DNA of 64,000 bases, from the NCBI RefSeq assembly GCF_013141715.1, contig NZ_WHOA01000249.1, forward strand, positions 1-64,000, in the 5' to 3' direction. Shown here one piece after another: positions 37,156 through 52,800 of this stretch. The translations under genes were made by a program, and so were the position numbers. How positions within the stretch are numbered: position 1 is the first letter of the stretch; each line of letters starts with the position of its first letter. The notes beneath the pieces are model-generated. The model was not told where the DNA came from. It saw only the letters and a list, made by a program, of their open reading frames with translations, and did not search any database. This stretch comes from Paenibacillus phytorum. Lineage in GTDB: Bacteria > Bacillota > Bacilli > Paenibacillales > NBRC-103111.

Positions 37156-38463
37156 ATGAAATTTAAAGCATTGTACAGTGTGCCAGTAGCTCTTAGTTTG
37201 ATTCTTGTCGTTTCTGCCTGTGGTGACCAGACTAATACGAGTACTTCGACGCAAAAACCAACTACGACCAATTCTAATCAAAATGAAAGCGCTTCTAATC
37301 AGAAGGTTGCATTAACGATGTGGTATTGGAACGGTGCGATATCCGATTCAACCATTGAAGCAGCGAAGAAAAAATTCCCGAATATTGATTTGCAAGCACA
37401 GAAGCTTCCGTCAGGAGGCGATTATGCTACCAAATTAAAAACAACAATCTCAGGCGGAGGAAGCGGGCCGGATATCGTAGCGATGGATAGCTGGATTTCT
37501 TCCATGCTCCCTTACAAAGAAAAATTCGTGAATTTATACGATCAAGGCGCTAAGGATATTCAACCCCAGTATTTGGATTGGAAATGGAAAATGGCCGCGT
37601 CATCAGACAATAAATATTTGATCGGTTTGCCGATCGATGTGGCTCCTCTTGTTATGTACTACCGCAAAGATTTGTTTGAGAAAGCGGGAGTGCCGAGCAC
37701 GCCGGAAGCCATTAAAAGCCAAGTGAAGACGTGGAGTGATTATTTCAATCTTCAGCAGAAAGTGAAAGACGCAACAGGATCGCAATTATTATCCATTGTG
37801 GATGTTTTCAGAAACATCATAGGCCAAAATAGCCAAGGTTATTTTACGGAAGATGGGAAATATATTGGTGATCAGGCCCATATAAAAGGTGCTTGGGATA
37901 TGGCTGTGAAAGCTTACCAATCGGGCTTAACGTACCCAAATGTTAGTGATGCTGAGAAAAATGCCGCAACGAATAACAGCAAAGTCTCTTCTTTCATCGG
38001 GGCGTCTTGGGCTGTTGGTGATTTGATTGGCGCAGCTCCTGACACGAAGGGGAAATGGCAGATTGCCTACCCGCCTGGTGGTGTGGGTAATCAGGGAGGA
38101 TCCTTCTTCGGATTGTTGAAATCGACGAAAAATCCGAAAGAAGCTTATGAAGTTATTAAATTCCTAACTAGCCCCGACAATCTGGTTGCTGGATATAAGG
38201 AATTCGGTAACTATCCGTCTACACCGGAAGTTTACACGAAACCTGAAATGGTAAATAAAAATGAGTTCTTCGGAAACCAAGATCTGAGTCCGATATTCGC
38301 TGAAGCGGCAAAAGATGTAAAAATCGCACCTGTCGATTCAAGAGACGATATGGTCGGTACTTCTTTGACCGATGAAATTGGTTTAATTGACACGCAGAAG
38401 AAAGACCCAGAAAAGGCTTGGAAAGATGCGCAGGAAAAAATTAAAAGGCAGCTTTCACGCTAA
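37156..38463 (+). CDS. Sugar ABC transporter substrate-binding lipoprotein
   Basis: The 435-residue product is read from the ATG at 37156 after CGGAGGA; an upstream in-frame start at 37096 would hide the signal peptide. The lipobox is VVSAC (Cys22). The mature part belongs to the family 1 (MalE/UgpB-like) binding proteins: VALTMWYWNG, SGGGSGPDIVAMDSWI, LIGLPIDVAPLVMYYRKDLFEKAGV, and KNPKEAYEVIKFLTSPDNL. It captures oligosaccharide outside the cell for the two permeases encoded downstream. LacI-type operators precede it. Confidence 0.93.
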   Translation: MKFKALYSVPVALSLILVVSACGDQTNTSTSTQKPTTTNSNQNESASNQKVALTMWYWNGAISDSTIEAAKKKFPNIDLQAQKLPSGGDYATKLKTTISGGGSGPDIVAMDSWISSMLPYKEKFVNLYDQGAKDIQPQYLDWKWKMAASSDNKYLIGLPIDVAPLVMYYRKDLFEKAGVPSTPEAIKSQVKTWSDYFNLQQKVKDATGSQLLSIVDVFRNIIGQNSQGYFTEDGKYIGDQAHIKGAWDMAVKAYQSGLTYPNVSDAEKNAATNNSKVSSFIGASWAVGDLIGAAPDTKGKWQIAYPPGGVGNQGGSFFGLLKSTKNPKEAYEVIKFLTSPDNLVAGYKEFGNYPSTPEVYTKPEMVNKNEFFGNQDLSPIFAEAAKDVKIAPVDSRDDMVGTSLTDEIGLIDTQKKDPEKAWKDAQEKIKRQLSR

Positions 38464-38550
38464 GTCGGATCTGGCAAGTAAATGAATGAAATAATGGATG
38501 TAGGTGAGGAAGGAGGCTTCCTCGCCTCGTCCAATTAGCGGAGGAATAGC

Positions 38551-39435
38551 ATGGGAGGTCTTTTTAAAGAAATTTATAAGAGCAGAACGCTGTATCTTTT
38601 TATTTCTCCATTTTATATTTTGTTCCTGATCTTTTCGGTATTTCCCATTTTGTTCTCGATGTACTTAGCCGTACATAAATGGGATGGGATTGGAGAAATG
38701 AAATATGTTGGATTCAAGAATTTTGATTATATGCTCCATGATCCGACTTTTTGGAAGGTGTTAGTCAACAATATCGCACTTTGGATATTAGGGAACGCCC
38801 CGCAGCTTCTGTGTGCATTGGTTGTCGCCTATATCATTAATTTATCTATCGTAAGATTCAAGGGTTTTTACAGAATTGCCTATTTTCTACCGAATGTAAC
38901 AGCTATGGTGGCTGTCGTCATTATCTTTCAGTCTTTGTTCGGCAACGAGTACGGGCTAATTAACTATTTGATGGAAAAAATCGGCCTTCATAAGATAGCA
39001 TGGTTAAATTCTGAATTTGGAGCAAGAGTTGTTATTGCAGCCATGATTTCTTGGAGATATATGGGGTATAACGCCGTCATCTATTTATCGGGCTTGCAAA
39101 GGATTCCAAAAGATCTATATGAAGCAGCTGAGCTGGACGGCGCTACATTATTTCAAACTTTCACTAAAATTACGATACCAATGCTCAGACCTATCATCTT
39201 GTTCTCTGTGATGATGTCGACAATCGGCGGGTTTCAAATTTTCACGGAACCTCAAGTATTAGCTGGAAATCAACCGCCATACCCGGGCACCGATACGATC
39301 GTTCTCTATATGTTCCGGGAAGGTTTTAATTATCAGAATTATGGTTATGCAGCTGCGGTATCATGGGTGTTATTCATCATCATCGGCTTATTATCCGTCC
39401 TCAATTGGAAATTTTTCAACAGATCGGATGATTGA
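38551..39435 (+). CDS. Sugar ABC transporter permease (MalF/UgpA type)
   Basis: The 294-residue product has six membrane helices and the permease EAA loop EAAELDGATLFQTFTKITIP (about 191-210). It pairs with the permease encoded 18 bp downstream. No ATPase gene is in the locus. As in other Bacilli, a shared MsmX/MalK-type ATPase elsewhere is the expected energiser. Confidence 0.93.
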   Translation: MGGLFKEIYKSRTLYLFISPFYILFLIFSVFPILFSMYLAVHKWDGIGEMKYVGFKNFDYMLHDPTFWKVLVNNIALWILGNAPQLLCALVVAYIINLSIVRFKGFYRIAYFLPNVTAMVAVVIIFQSLFGNEYGLINYLMEKIGLHKIAWLNSEFGARVVIAAMISWRYMGYNAVIYLSGLQRIPKDLYEAAELDGATLFQTFTKITIPMLRPIILFSVMMSTIGGFQIFTEPQVLAGNQPPYPGTDTIVLYMFREGFNYQNYGYAAAVSWVLFIIIGLLSVLNWKFFNRSDD

Positions 39436-39453
39436 TAAAAAGGAGAATACAAG

Positions 39454-40281
39454 ATGACTGTTGAAGTGTTGACCAAAAAGATAATCGTAAATACTTTATT
39501 GATGATCGGAGTCGCGATCTCCATATTCCCGTTTTACTGGCTTATCGTCATGTCCACGAATGAGACAAGTGCGATGTTTGCTTTTCCTCCGAAGTTAACG
39601 TTCGGAACTAATTTTATGAATAACTTTCATCATGTATTGGAGAAAAGCAATTTTATTCGTTCATTCTTCAACACGGTTTTCATTGCATTGATTAGCTGCG
39701 CGCTTCAGTTGTTTTTCAATTCATTGACTGGATTTGCATTTGCCAAATTTAAGTTTCCGGGTTCTAAATTGCTGTTTTTTGCTATGATGGCTACGATGAT
39801 GATTCCTGCGCAAATGCTGCTTGTTCCGCAATTCATCATCATTAAGGAGTTCGGGTGGCTGGGAAGTTATAAGGCCTTGATTATCCCGGGCATGGCAAGT
39901 GCATTCGGGATTTTTTGGATCAGACAATATGCGTTAGCGATCCATGATGATTTGCTCGAGGCTGCGAGAATCGATGGCTGTAATAAATTTGGACTTTATT
40001 GGCATGTTGCTTTGCCGATTTTAAGACCTGCGCTCGCCTTTCTCGCTATCACGACGTTTATGGGCGTATGGGAAGATTATTTGTGGCCATTGATCGTATT
40101 GACGGACACATCCAAATTCACATTAATGTTGGCCTTACAGCAATTAAAATCGGCTCATACAGCAGACTATTCCATGGTTATGACTGGAGCACTTATGGCT
40201 ACCCTTCCATTGATTGTCTTCTTCCTTATTGTGAGCAGACAATTCATCGCTGGGATCACAGAGGGTGCAGTTAAAAGTTAA
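39454..40281 (+). CDS. Sugar ABC transporter permease (MalG/UgpE type)
   Basis: The 275-residue product has six membrane helices and the EAA loop EAARIDGCNKFGLYWHVALP (about 168-187). AAAAGGAG lies upstream. It completes the importer with the preceding permease and the binding protein. Confidence 0.93.
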   Translation: MTVEVLTKKIIVNTLLMIGVAISIFPFYWLIVMSTNETSAMFAFPPKLTFGTNFMNNFHHVLEKSNFIRSFFNTVFIALISCALQLFFNSLTGFAFAKFKFPGSKLLFFAMMATMMIPAQMLLVPQFIIIKEFGWLGSYKALIIPGMASAFGIFWIRQYALAIHDDLLEAARIDGCNKFGLYWHVALPILRPALAFLAITTFMGVWEDYLWPLIVLTDTSKFTLMLALQQLKSAHTADYSMVMTGALMATLPLIVFFLIVSRQFIAGITEGAVKS

Positions 40282-40328
40282 GATATACATTGGAAGAGAA
40301 CTAGTTTTCAGAAGGTAGGGTGACAAGG

Positions 40329-41348
40329 TTGGCTCCGAAGATTAAGGATGTCGCCAAACAAGCAGGCGTTTCCGTGACTACGGTTTCGCGGGTGCTTAAT
40401 GGAGAGAAGTATGTAAAGGACGATCTAAAAGCTAGGGTGAAAAGAGCTATTGACGAGCTCGGCTACGCGCCTAGTCATATCGCAAGGAGTCTGGTGCGGA
40501 AAAAGACGAACCTTATCGGTGTCATTGTCCCAGACCTTACATCAAGCTTTTACTCCACCATTCTAAGCAGTATTGAAGAAACAGCGAGTCTGAATGATTA
40601 CAATCTTCTGGTGTGTAACATCATTGAGGATACCGATAAAGAGTTCAAATATTTAAATGTATTTAATGAAATGCGTGTAGACGGCATTATCATTATGCAT
40701 GAAAAACTGAATGATGAAATCCGGGCATTTTTGAATAAGCTGGATATCCCGATTATCTTCTCAAGTGTAAGACCATCGGATCAAACGTTCCTTTCTGTGA
40801 TCATTGATGATTACGCGGCAGCCTTCGATGCAACCAATTATTTGATAGAGCTTGGACATCAACGAATTGGGTTTATTGGCGGCGACATGAGGGATGTGAC
40901 CTCCGGCCAAAATCGCTACATCGGTTACCGCGGTGCTCTATCCGAGCGCAACATCCCAATCGTAGATGAATACATTCGGTTCGGCGATTATAAAATACAA
41001 AGCGGATACAATCTCATGAAAGAGATTCTGGCTTGCGGTACCCATCCAACCGCTATATTTGCAGTGAGTGACGATATGGCTGTAGGGGCTATGAATTGCA
41101 TTCATGACCATCAGTTGAAAGTTCCGGAAGACATTTCGATCATTGGATTCGATGGAAGCCAGTTGACGGAGTTGGTTCGTCCACAGTTATCCTCGATGGA
41201 GCAGCCTATTCAAGATATGGGGAAAGTTACGGTGGAAACGCTGCTTGATTTGATTTCAGGGGATGCGGAAACGCCGAAGGAAGATATCATTTTGAAACAC
41301 AAGCTTGTTGTCCGTAACAGCTGTGGGCCTTATCGCGAAGACAAATAA
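40329..41348 (+). CDS. LacI-family transcription regulator
   Basis: The product of about 339 residues begins APKIKDVAKQAGVSVTTVSRVLNG, the LacI DNA-binding helix-turn-helix and hinge, with the periplasmic-binding-like sensor domain after residue 60 (LIGVIVPDLTSSFYSTIL, GHQRIGFIGGD, AVSDDMAVGAMNCIHD, ISIIGFDGSQL). The TTG at 40329 is preferred because it gives normal spacing to AAGGTAGGG and a typical LacI N-terminus; a GTG at 40320 is the alternative. It probably binds the CTGGTATCGATACCAG operators and is relieved by a sugar or sugar phosphate from this pathway. Confidence 0.92.
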   Translation: MAPKIKDVAKQAGVSVTTVSRVLNGEKYVKDDLKARVKRAIDELGYAPSHIARSLVRKKTNLIGVIVPDLTSSFYSTILSSIEETASLNDYNLLVCNIIEDTDKEFKYLNVFNEMRVDGIIIMHEKLNDEIRAFLNKLDIPIIFSSVRPSDQTFLSVIIDDYAAAFDATNYLIELGHQRIGFIGGDMRDVTSGQNRYIGYRGALSERNIPIVDEYIRFGDYKIQSGYNLMKEILACGTHPTAIFAVSDDMAVGAMNCIHDHQLKVPEDISIIGFDGSQLTELVRPQLSSMEQPIQDMGKVTVETLLDLISGDAETPKEDIILKHKLVVRNSCGPYREDK

Positions 41349-41421
41349 GCATAGAAAAACATAGATATAGAGAAGCGTAAAAGCATAGATTATTTATCTG
41401 GATTGAGAGAGGGAGAGTATA

Positions 41422-42375
41422 TTGAAAAAATTTGATGCGGTGGTCATCGGTGACGCCAATATAGATCTCGTTGTGGCAGGACTTAATCAAATTCCTCAGC
41501 CAGGGCAGGAGATTTTCGTTAATAATATGACGATGCATGTTGGCGGGGGAGCGGCTTTGTTCGCGATTTCACTCGCTAAGCTCGGGCTTCATGTGGCTTT
41601 TAACGGTGTTCTGGGAGATGATGGCTATGGCCATTATGTTCGAGGGGAGTTTGGCCAATATGGAATCGATACCAGCTTGATTAAGACGAGTAAAACGAGT
41701 AACACCGGTATCACGATAGCGATTAATCCCGAGACGGATCGGTCTTTTATCACTTATGGCGGATCCAATATGGAGCTTGAAATAAGGGATCTGGACTTGG
41801 CACAAATCGCTCAAGGGAAACATGTCCACGTGACCGGATATAGAGGAAGACGCAACCATGAAGAATTCATAGCGATGGCCAAACTACTTAAGGAGATGGG
41901 TCTAACCCTTTCTTGCGATGTAGGCTGGGATGATTCCGGTGAGTGGTTTAAGGGCGTTTTCGATTTAATGGCTTATTTTGATGTGTTTCTAATGAACGAA
42001 ACGGAAGCTTTTCATTACACAGGCTTCGATCATATAGAAGAAAGCTTACGCTTTATGGCGAGCTATTCCAATCATATTGTGGTTAAACTTGGTCCAAAAG
42101 GGGCCGTTGCCATGAAGGATGGCCGGATAACGTACCACTCGGCATTTCCAGCCGAGACTGTAGATACAACTGGCGCAGGGGATTCCTTTAACGCTGGTTA
42201 TATCTATGGACATTTGACGGGTCAAAATGTGGAAACATGCTTGCAGTACGGAAATGTTTGCGGAGCACTATCTGTCGGCGCTCATGGCGGCAGCACGGGT
42301 ACACCGGACAAGGATGGGCTTGAGGCCTTTATCCTTCAATTCGGAGATCACATTAAAGAACGTATGGAGGCGTAA
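41422..42375 (+). CDS. PfkB-family carbohydrate kinase
   Basis: The 317-residue ribokinase-fold product has the N-terminal GDANIDLVVAGL and MHVGGGAALFAISLAKLG segments and the C-terminal motif DTTGAGDSFNAG with catalytic Asp254. It should phosphorylate a monosaccharide released in the pathway. The start is the TTG at 41422 after GAGGGAGAG. Within the gene, at 41665-41675, stands ATCGATACCAG, 11 bases identical to the LacI operator half and centre. It is 2 bp from the GH4 gene. Confidence 0.9.
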   Translation: MKKFDAVVIGDANIDLVVAGLNQIPQPGQEIFVNNMTMHVGGGAALFAISLAKLGLHVAFNGVLGDDGYGHYVRGEFGQYGIDTSLIKTSKTSNTGITIAINPETDRSFITYGGSNMELEIRDLDLAQIAQGKHVHVTGYRGRRNHEEFIAMAKLLKEMGLTLSCDVGWDDSGEWFKGVFDLMAYFDVFLMNETEAFHYTGFDHIEESLRFMASYSNHIVVKLGPKGAVAMKDGRITYHSAFPAETVDTTGAGDSFNAGYIYGHLTGQNVETCLQYGNVCGALSVGAHGGSTGTPDKDGLEAFILQFGDHIKERMEA

Positions 42376-42377
42376 TT

Positions 42378-43744
42378 ATGAAATTGACCTTAATCGGAGG
42401 CGGCGGGGTTCGCGCCGTTTTATTCACAAAAAGTTTAACGTTAAAAGCCGAAGATGCCGGGATTACTAAGCTTGTTCTTCATGATACGGATGCGGAGCAG
42501 CTAGCGATTATTTCGAAATTATGCCAGATCGTAATCGATCGCAGCGGAATCAACCTACAGTTGGAGACGACGACTGATAGCCGCGAAGCGATTAAGGGTG
42601 CGGACTATATTGTAACTACGGTACGTGTAGGTAAGGAATGGTCACGGTATGTAGATGAGCAGATCGCTCTAAAGCATGGCGTGATCGGTCAAGAAACGAC
42701 GGGGCCAGCCGGTTTCTCGATGGCGATTCGTACGATTCCAGTTCTCATGGAATATTGCGAGATTGCCAAAGAGCTTGCACCCCAGGCTTGGATCTTTAAC
42801 TTCTCGAACCCGTCTGGACTAGTTACGCAAGCATTGCGAAATGCGGGTTACGATCGGGTGATCGGCATCTGCGATTCGCCAAGCCATACGAAGCTGCGAA
42901 TGGCGGAAGCGCTAGAGCTCGATCCGAAGGAGCTTGAAGTTGAATTTTTCGGACTTAATCATTTGTCATGGATGACCAAAGTGATTTACCAAGGCAAGGA
43001 CATTATGTCGGAGCTTAAGAATGATCCTGATTTTACAAGTCGAGTGGATGAATTCAAAATGTTCGACACCGATTTGCTGAAATCACTTCCTTTTCTGCCA
43101 AATGAATATTTGTACTATTATTACCACCGTGAAAAGGCCTTCGCCAATATTGTCAAATCAGGAATGACGCGCGGCCAGATGATCGCTGAGAATAATAAGG
43201 AAATGTTGGATATCTTACGCAAGATGGATATTGAAAGCAACCCAGATGAAGCCATTCAAACCTATTTGTACTATACGCAAAAAAGGGAAGCTTCTTACAT
43301 GGCGATTGAAACCAACTCGGAGTCGAAGCCTGTTCTACCGACAGATAAGCTGGAGCTGCCTAACTCACTTGGCTATGCAGGTGTCATGCTGGATTTTGTG
43401 GAGTCGCTGCAAACGGGTGAGACGAACAACATCGTTCTATCTGTACCGAATGAAGGCAGTATCGAAGGGTTCGCGGATGATGACGTCGTTGAAATTTCTT
43501 GCGTTATTACGAAAGACGGAGCAAAGCCAGTTCATATCGGTTCCGTGCCGGAGGAAATGAGCCTGCTGATGAAAAATGTGAAGCTGTTTGAGCGTCTGAC
43601 CGTTGAGGCTGTCAAACATAAATCGCGTGACCTAGCCATCCAGGCACTCACCGTTCATCCGCTTGTTAATTCCTATTCCATTGCTAAGCTGCTTGTCGAT
43701 GATTATTTGGAAGCCTATAAGGATATTCTGGGGGATTGGGAATA

Positions 43745-43745
<1 letters not shown>
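42378..43745 (+). CDS. GH4-family NAD-dependent glycosidase
   Basis: The 455-residue product has an N-terminal Rossmann NAD motif (LIGGGGVRAVLF) and the GH4 metal site in GICDSP (Cys165) and GLNHLSWM (His195). GH4 enzymes cleave by an NAD-assisted oxidation-elimination route and need manganese; members act on 6-phospho-glucosides, alpha-galactosides or alpha-glucuronides. The GVIGQETTGPAGFSMAIRTI segment is close to the 6-phospho-beta-glucosidase branch, but this locus has no PTS, so the substrate is uncertain. Its stop overlaps the GH125 ATG (TAATG). Confidence 0.9.
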
Positions 43746-48087
<4,342 letters not shown>

Positions 48088-48143
48088 AACGGCAGCTGTA
48101 CTCACTTTGATTGGTCGGTCAAATGTTTGAAGGAGGATTCAGG

Positions 48144-49085
48144 ATGAGATATATGTATATCAAGGGCGTAGATAAACCCATTTCCCGGTTGTTCATGGGA
48201 ACTGGAGATTTGAGAAAATTGGAAGAGCCAGAACGGATGATGCTGGATGCTTACATTCGCGCTGGCGGCAATGCCTTCGATACTGCCCATCAATATCGCG
48301 GGAAAGAACTGGTTCTCGGCCAATGGCTCGCGGAGCAGAAAAACCGAGAGAATGTGGTCATTCTAACGAAGGGTGCTCATCATGATGACGGCAGTCCGGG
48401 TCCACGGGTAAATCCCGAAGCGATCCGCAAGGATTTGACAGAGAGTCTGGAAAGGCTAGGAACGGAGTATGTCGATCTATATGCGCTGCACCGGGACGAT
48501 CCGGACGTTGCGGTCGGACCGATCATCGAAGAGCTGAATGCACACCTTGAGGCCAAGCGAATCCGGGCAATTGGAGCATCTAACTGGTCGCATAAGCGAA
48601 TCCAGGAAGCGAATGAGTACGCGGCTGCCCATAAACTCACAGGTTTTTCATTCAGCAGTCCGAATCTTAGTCTTGCTAAGCCTAACGTACCCCGCTGGGA
48701 AGGCTGCGTTTCGGCAGATGAGGAAACCTGCGGTTGGCATTCGGTCAATCAGCTGCCATTATTGGCATGGTCCGCCCAAGCTGGCGGATTTTTCTCAGGC
48801 AATTTCACACCAGACAATCGTGCGGATGAGGAAATGGTACGCGTGTACTACAGTGAAAACAACTGGGAACGTTATCGTCGTGCCGCGAAGCTGGCGGAAG
48901 AGAAACAAGTTACACCGATTCAAATTGCCTTATCATACGTTCTTAACCATTCTTTCCCGACTTGTGCAATCATTGGGCCTCGAAACCCCGAGGAGTTGGA
49001 TTCCTCCATACAAGCTATGAATCTGCTCTTAACTGAGCAAGAGGTCGAATGGTTGGATTTGAAAAGGGAGGAGATGGCGGAATGA
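48144..49085 (+). CDS. Aldo/keto reductase family oxidoreductase
   Basis: The 313-residue product is read from the ATG at 48144 after AAGGAGG. The AKR barrel is seen in GNAFDTAHQYRGKELVLGQWL (catalytic Asp and Tyr), VVILTKGAHHDD (the Lys region), YVDLYALHRDDPDVAVG, IRAIGASNWSHKRIQEA and a C-terminal ALSYVLNHSFPTCAIIGPRN. It could reduce or epimerise a sugar in the pathway. Its stop overlaps the next start by 4 bases. Confidence 0.9.
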   Translation: MRYMYIKGVDKPISRLFMGTGDLRKLEEPERMMLDAYIRAGGNAFDTAHQYRGKELVLGQWLAEQKNRENVVILTKGAHHDDGSPGPRVNPEAIRKDLTESLERLGTEYVDLYALHRDDPDVAVGPIIEELNAHLEAKRIRAIGASNWSHKRIQEANEYAAAHKLTGFSFSSPNLSLAKPNVPRWEGCVSADEETCGWHSVNQLPLLAWSAQAGGFFSGNFTPDNRADEEMVRVYYSENNWERYRRAAKLAEEKQVTPIQIALSYVLNHSFPTCAIIGPRNPEELDSSIQAMNLLLTEQEVEWLDLKREEMAE

Positions 49086-49837
49086 TCAAACATAAATTGG
49101 CTGCGCAATTGTATACCTTGCGAAACGAATTGAAAAAAGATTTCCCAAGCGTGCTTAGAGAACTGAAAAAGATGGGATGGGCAGCCGTCCAAATCGATGG
49201 GTTACATGGAAACCCCGCGAAAGATATTGCTGCGGTAATGAAGGAAATCGGCTTGCAAACGGCTGGCATGCATGTCGGTTTGGAGCGATTGAAGAACGAT
49301 ATGGACGCCGTATTGGAGGAGGCTCACCTTTTCGATACGAAGGATCTGATCTGCCACTCGCTACCGGATGGTCTGCAGAATCCAGAAGGATATGCTAGCG
49401 TACGTCAAGATTTGTTGCAAGCCGCTTCGAAAGTCAGTGGCATGGGATACCGCGTAGGTTATCATAATCACGATTTTGAATTTCATACGACAATCGACGG
49501 TAAATTTGCGCTTTCATATTTGCTTGAAGATCCGGCTATTTATGCGGAGATTGATACCTACTGGGTCAAAAAAGCGGATCAAGATCCGCTATCCTTCATC
49601 CAAAATTATGCTTTTCGTATGCCGATCCTCCATTTGAAGGATATTACTGCAGACGAAAGAAAATATTTTGCTGAAATCGGAACTGGATTGATTGATTTCG
49701 CACCTATCCTGAAGTGGGGATTGCAAAATGGGGTAGAATGGTTCGCTGTTGAGCAAGATTATTGCCCGGGAAACCCGATGGATAGTTTGGCGTTAAGTTA
49801 TACCAATTTGCTCAAGCTAGAGAAATTGATTCACTGA
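49082..49837 (+). CDS. Sugar phosphate isomerase/epimerase
   Basis: The 251-residue TIM-barrel product is read from the ATG at 49082, which overlaps the reductase stop and follows GGGAGGAG. Metal-ligand regions are YHNHDFEFH (with His and Glu residues), EIDTYWVKKAD, ILHLKDITA and a final WFAVEQDYC. Together with the reductase it may carry out a redox-assisted sugar epimerisation. The substrate is unknown. Confidence 0.88.
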   Translation: MIKHKLAAQLYTLRNELKKDFPSVLRELKKMGWAAVQIDGLHGNPAKDIAAVMKEIGLQTAGMHVGLERLKNDMDAVLEEAHLFDTKDLICHSLPDGLQNPEGYASVRQDLLQAASKVSGMGYRVGYHNHDFEFHTTIDGKFALSYLLEDPAIYAEIDTYWVKKADQDPLSFIQNYAFRMPILHLKDITADERKYFAEIGTGLIDFAPILKWGLQNGVEWFAVEQDYCPGNPMDSLALSYTNLLKLEKLIH

Positions 49838-49861
49838 AATCGATAGGAGGAGAGATTCGAT

Positions 49862-52800
49862 ATGTTTTTTACAGAATCGAAGCTGGAAGCGAGACTGCGC
49901 GAATTAAGCGAAACCCGGTATCGCGATGCGGTACCTTTGGAGCGATTTTCAGCTACGGAAGACGAGGAAGGAACGATTGGAGCAAGGCCGCCAGTCACGC
50001 AGCCTACGTTTGAACTGAAGACAGGTGAGACTTGGAAAGGGCGCGACCGCTACGTGTGGCTATCGCGCACGATTGATATTCCAAAGGAATGGGCAGACAA
50101 AACCATTTTGGGGCGCTTCGATTTCGGTGAAACGGGCGGAGGCAACAATGACGGCTTCGAATCCTTATTATATTGGAACGGTTCCCCTTTTCAGGGTGTC
50201 GATTCGAACCATCAAGAAGTATTTTTGCCGGAAGAAGCGGCAGGTACGAAGGCGCGGATGGATATCCGCCTGTGGTCAGGACTCGAAGGAGGCGGGAAAC
50301 CGCGCGAGAAGAAGCATACGGTAAATCGCGCTGAAATCTGCTGGCTGGATGAGCGGGTTGACGATTTTTACTACACAGGACGCGCTGTGCTGGAAACAAT
50401 TCGCAGTCTGGATGCTAACCATCCTGAACGTACTCAGTTAGTTAAAGCGCTCGATCGTTCTTTTAAGCTAGTTGATTGGTCGAATCCGCTCTCGGACGCC
50501 TACTATGAATCCGTATATAGTTCCCGTGAGCTGCTGCTTGAAGAATTAAATCAGATGGAGAAGAAACATCCAGTTACGGTTACTTGTATTGGGCATACCC
50601 ATATTGATGTGGCCTGGTTGTGGAGACTTAAGCATACTCGGGAAAAATGTGCACGCTCGTTCTCAACCGTGCTGCGCCTAATGGAACGATTCCCGGACTA
50701 TGTGTTTTTGCAGACGCAGCCTCAATTGTACGCCTATATCAAGCAAGATTATCCTGATATTTACGAGCAAATTCTTGAACGTGTACGTGAGGGACGCTGG
50801 GAAGTTGGCGGAGGTATGTGGCTGGAAGCGGATTGCAACCTAACCTCTGGGGAATCGCTGGTGAGACAATTTTTACAGGGAACCCGATTTATTCGTGAAG
50901 AATTCGGAGTAGAAAGCACCTATTTATGGCTTCCTGACGTATTCGGGTACAGCTGGGCGCTGCCGCAAATTTTGCGGAAATCCGGTTTCGATACGTTCAT
51001 GACGACCAAAATCAGCTGGAACCAGTTCAATCGCATGCCACACGATACCTTCAAATGGCGGGGAATTGATGGCACCGAAGTTTTGACGCATTTCATTACC
51101 ACACCCGGCGATTGGGAGGAAGCTAACTCGTTCTTCTATACGTACAACGGCATGGTGACGCCAATGACAGTCAAAGGTACTTGGGACGCCTACCGTGATA
51201 AGGAAGTGAATCAAGAGCTTCTGCTTTCTTATGGTTATGGGGATGGCGGCGGCGGTGTCAATCGAGAGATGCTGGAGATGCGCCGTCGTTTGGAAGACAT
51301 GCCTGGCCTGCCACAAGTGAAAACAGGGCGCGCAGACGAATACTTTGAGCGGTTACATGAAACCGTTGAAGCAACGGACCGTTATGTGCATACATGGGAC
51401 GGTGAGCTGTATCTCGAATATCACCGCGGGACTTATACGAGCCAAGCCTATATCAAACGGATGAATCGTAAGCTGGAGCTTCTATATCGTGAAACGGAAT
51501 ATGTCAGCGCTTTGGCTGCCTTGTTGAAATCCGATTGGAGCGTTTATCCACAGGAGATGCTTAACAAGGGTTGGACTATCATTTTACGCAATCAGTTCCA
51601 TGATATTATTCCTGGTTCTTCGATTACTGAAGTCTACGAGGACAGTCGTGAGGAGTATGCGGAAGCTATGTCTATAGGGACAGCCGCGTGGAATGAAGCT
51701 GCAGCACGAATTGGAAACCAGCAGGAAAAAGGTGCGGTAACGGTTCTGAACAGCGCTTCATGGGAACGCAGCGATCTTGTTGTAATCCCTGGGGAAAAAG
51801 CTGCGATTGGCAGCGTTTGGACAGATCGGGAAGGCAACCAATTGAAATCGCAATACACGGATGGTCGCTGGATCATCGACGCACCTAAGATGCCATCATT
51901 AGGTATGACGACGATTCACTTTACAGATCAAACTCAAACAGCAGTGGTTGACGAGATTCCTTTCCAACTGGATGGACGCTCGCTGAAAACGCCTCATTAT
52001 GAAATCGAATGGAACGAATCCGGTCAATTAGTTCGCGTATTCGACCTAGATAATCGCCGGAACGTGCTTGCTGCAAGCTCGCAAGGCAACGTTCTGCAGG
52101 TGTTTGAAGATAAGCCGATTGATTTCGACGCTTGGGATATCGATATTTTCTACCAAGAAAAAATGCGCGAAATTACCGATCTCGTATCTGTTGAGCTCGT
52201 TGAAAATGGACCATTAGCCGCAACTGTTGCATTCAAATGGAACTTTGCGAAGTCTACGATCTCGCAGTCGATGACTGTCTACGCAGGCAGCCGACGCATT
52301 GATTTCAGCACCCATATCGACTGGCAAGAACGTCAGCAGCTCCTAAAGGTTGCATTCCCGGTAGACGTGCGTTCTACGGAGGCTACTTACGATATCCAGT
52401 TCGGTAACGTTAAACGTCCGACGCATTGGAATACGAGCTGGGATTGGGCGCGTTTTGAATCCGTTGGGCACCAATGGGCGGACTTGTCCGAACGTGGATA
52501 CGGCGTAAGCTTACTGAATGATTGTAAGTATGGCTACGACATTAAGGATAACGTCATGCGCTTATCGCTAATTAAATCTGCGATTCATCCGGATCCGACA
52601 GCTGATCTTGGGGAACATTCCTTTGTATATGCCCTTCTCCCACATACGGGGGATTGGTATGCAGGCGGCACGGTACAGGAAGCATGGGCGCTTAATAATC
52701 CGCTGACGAGCTATGTAGGTGTTCCAGCTCAAGGTACACTTTCCATGTTCGAATTCTCTGCTCCAAACGTGATGGCGGATGCGATCAAGAAAGCAGAGGA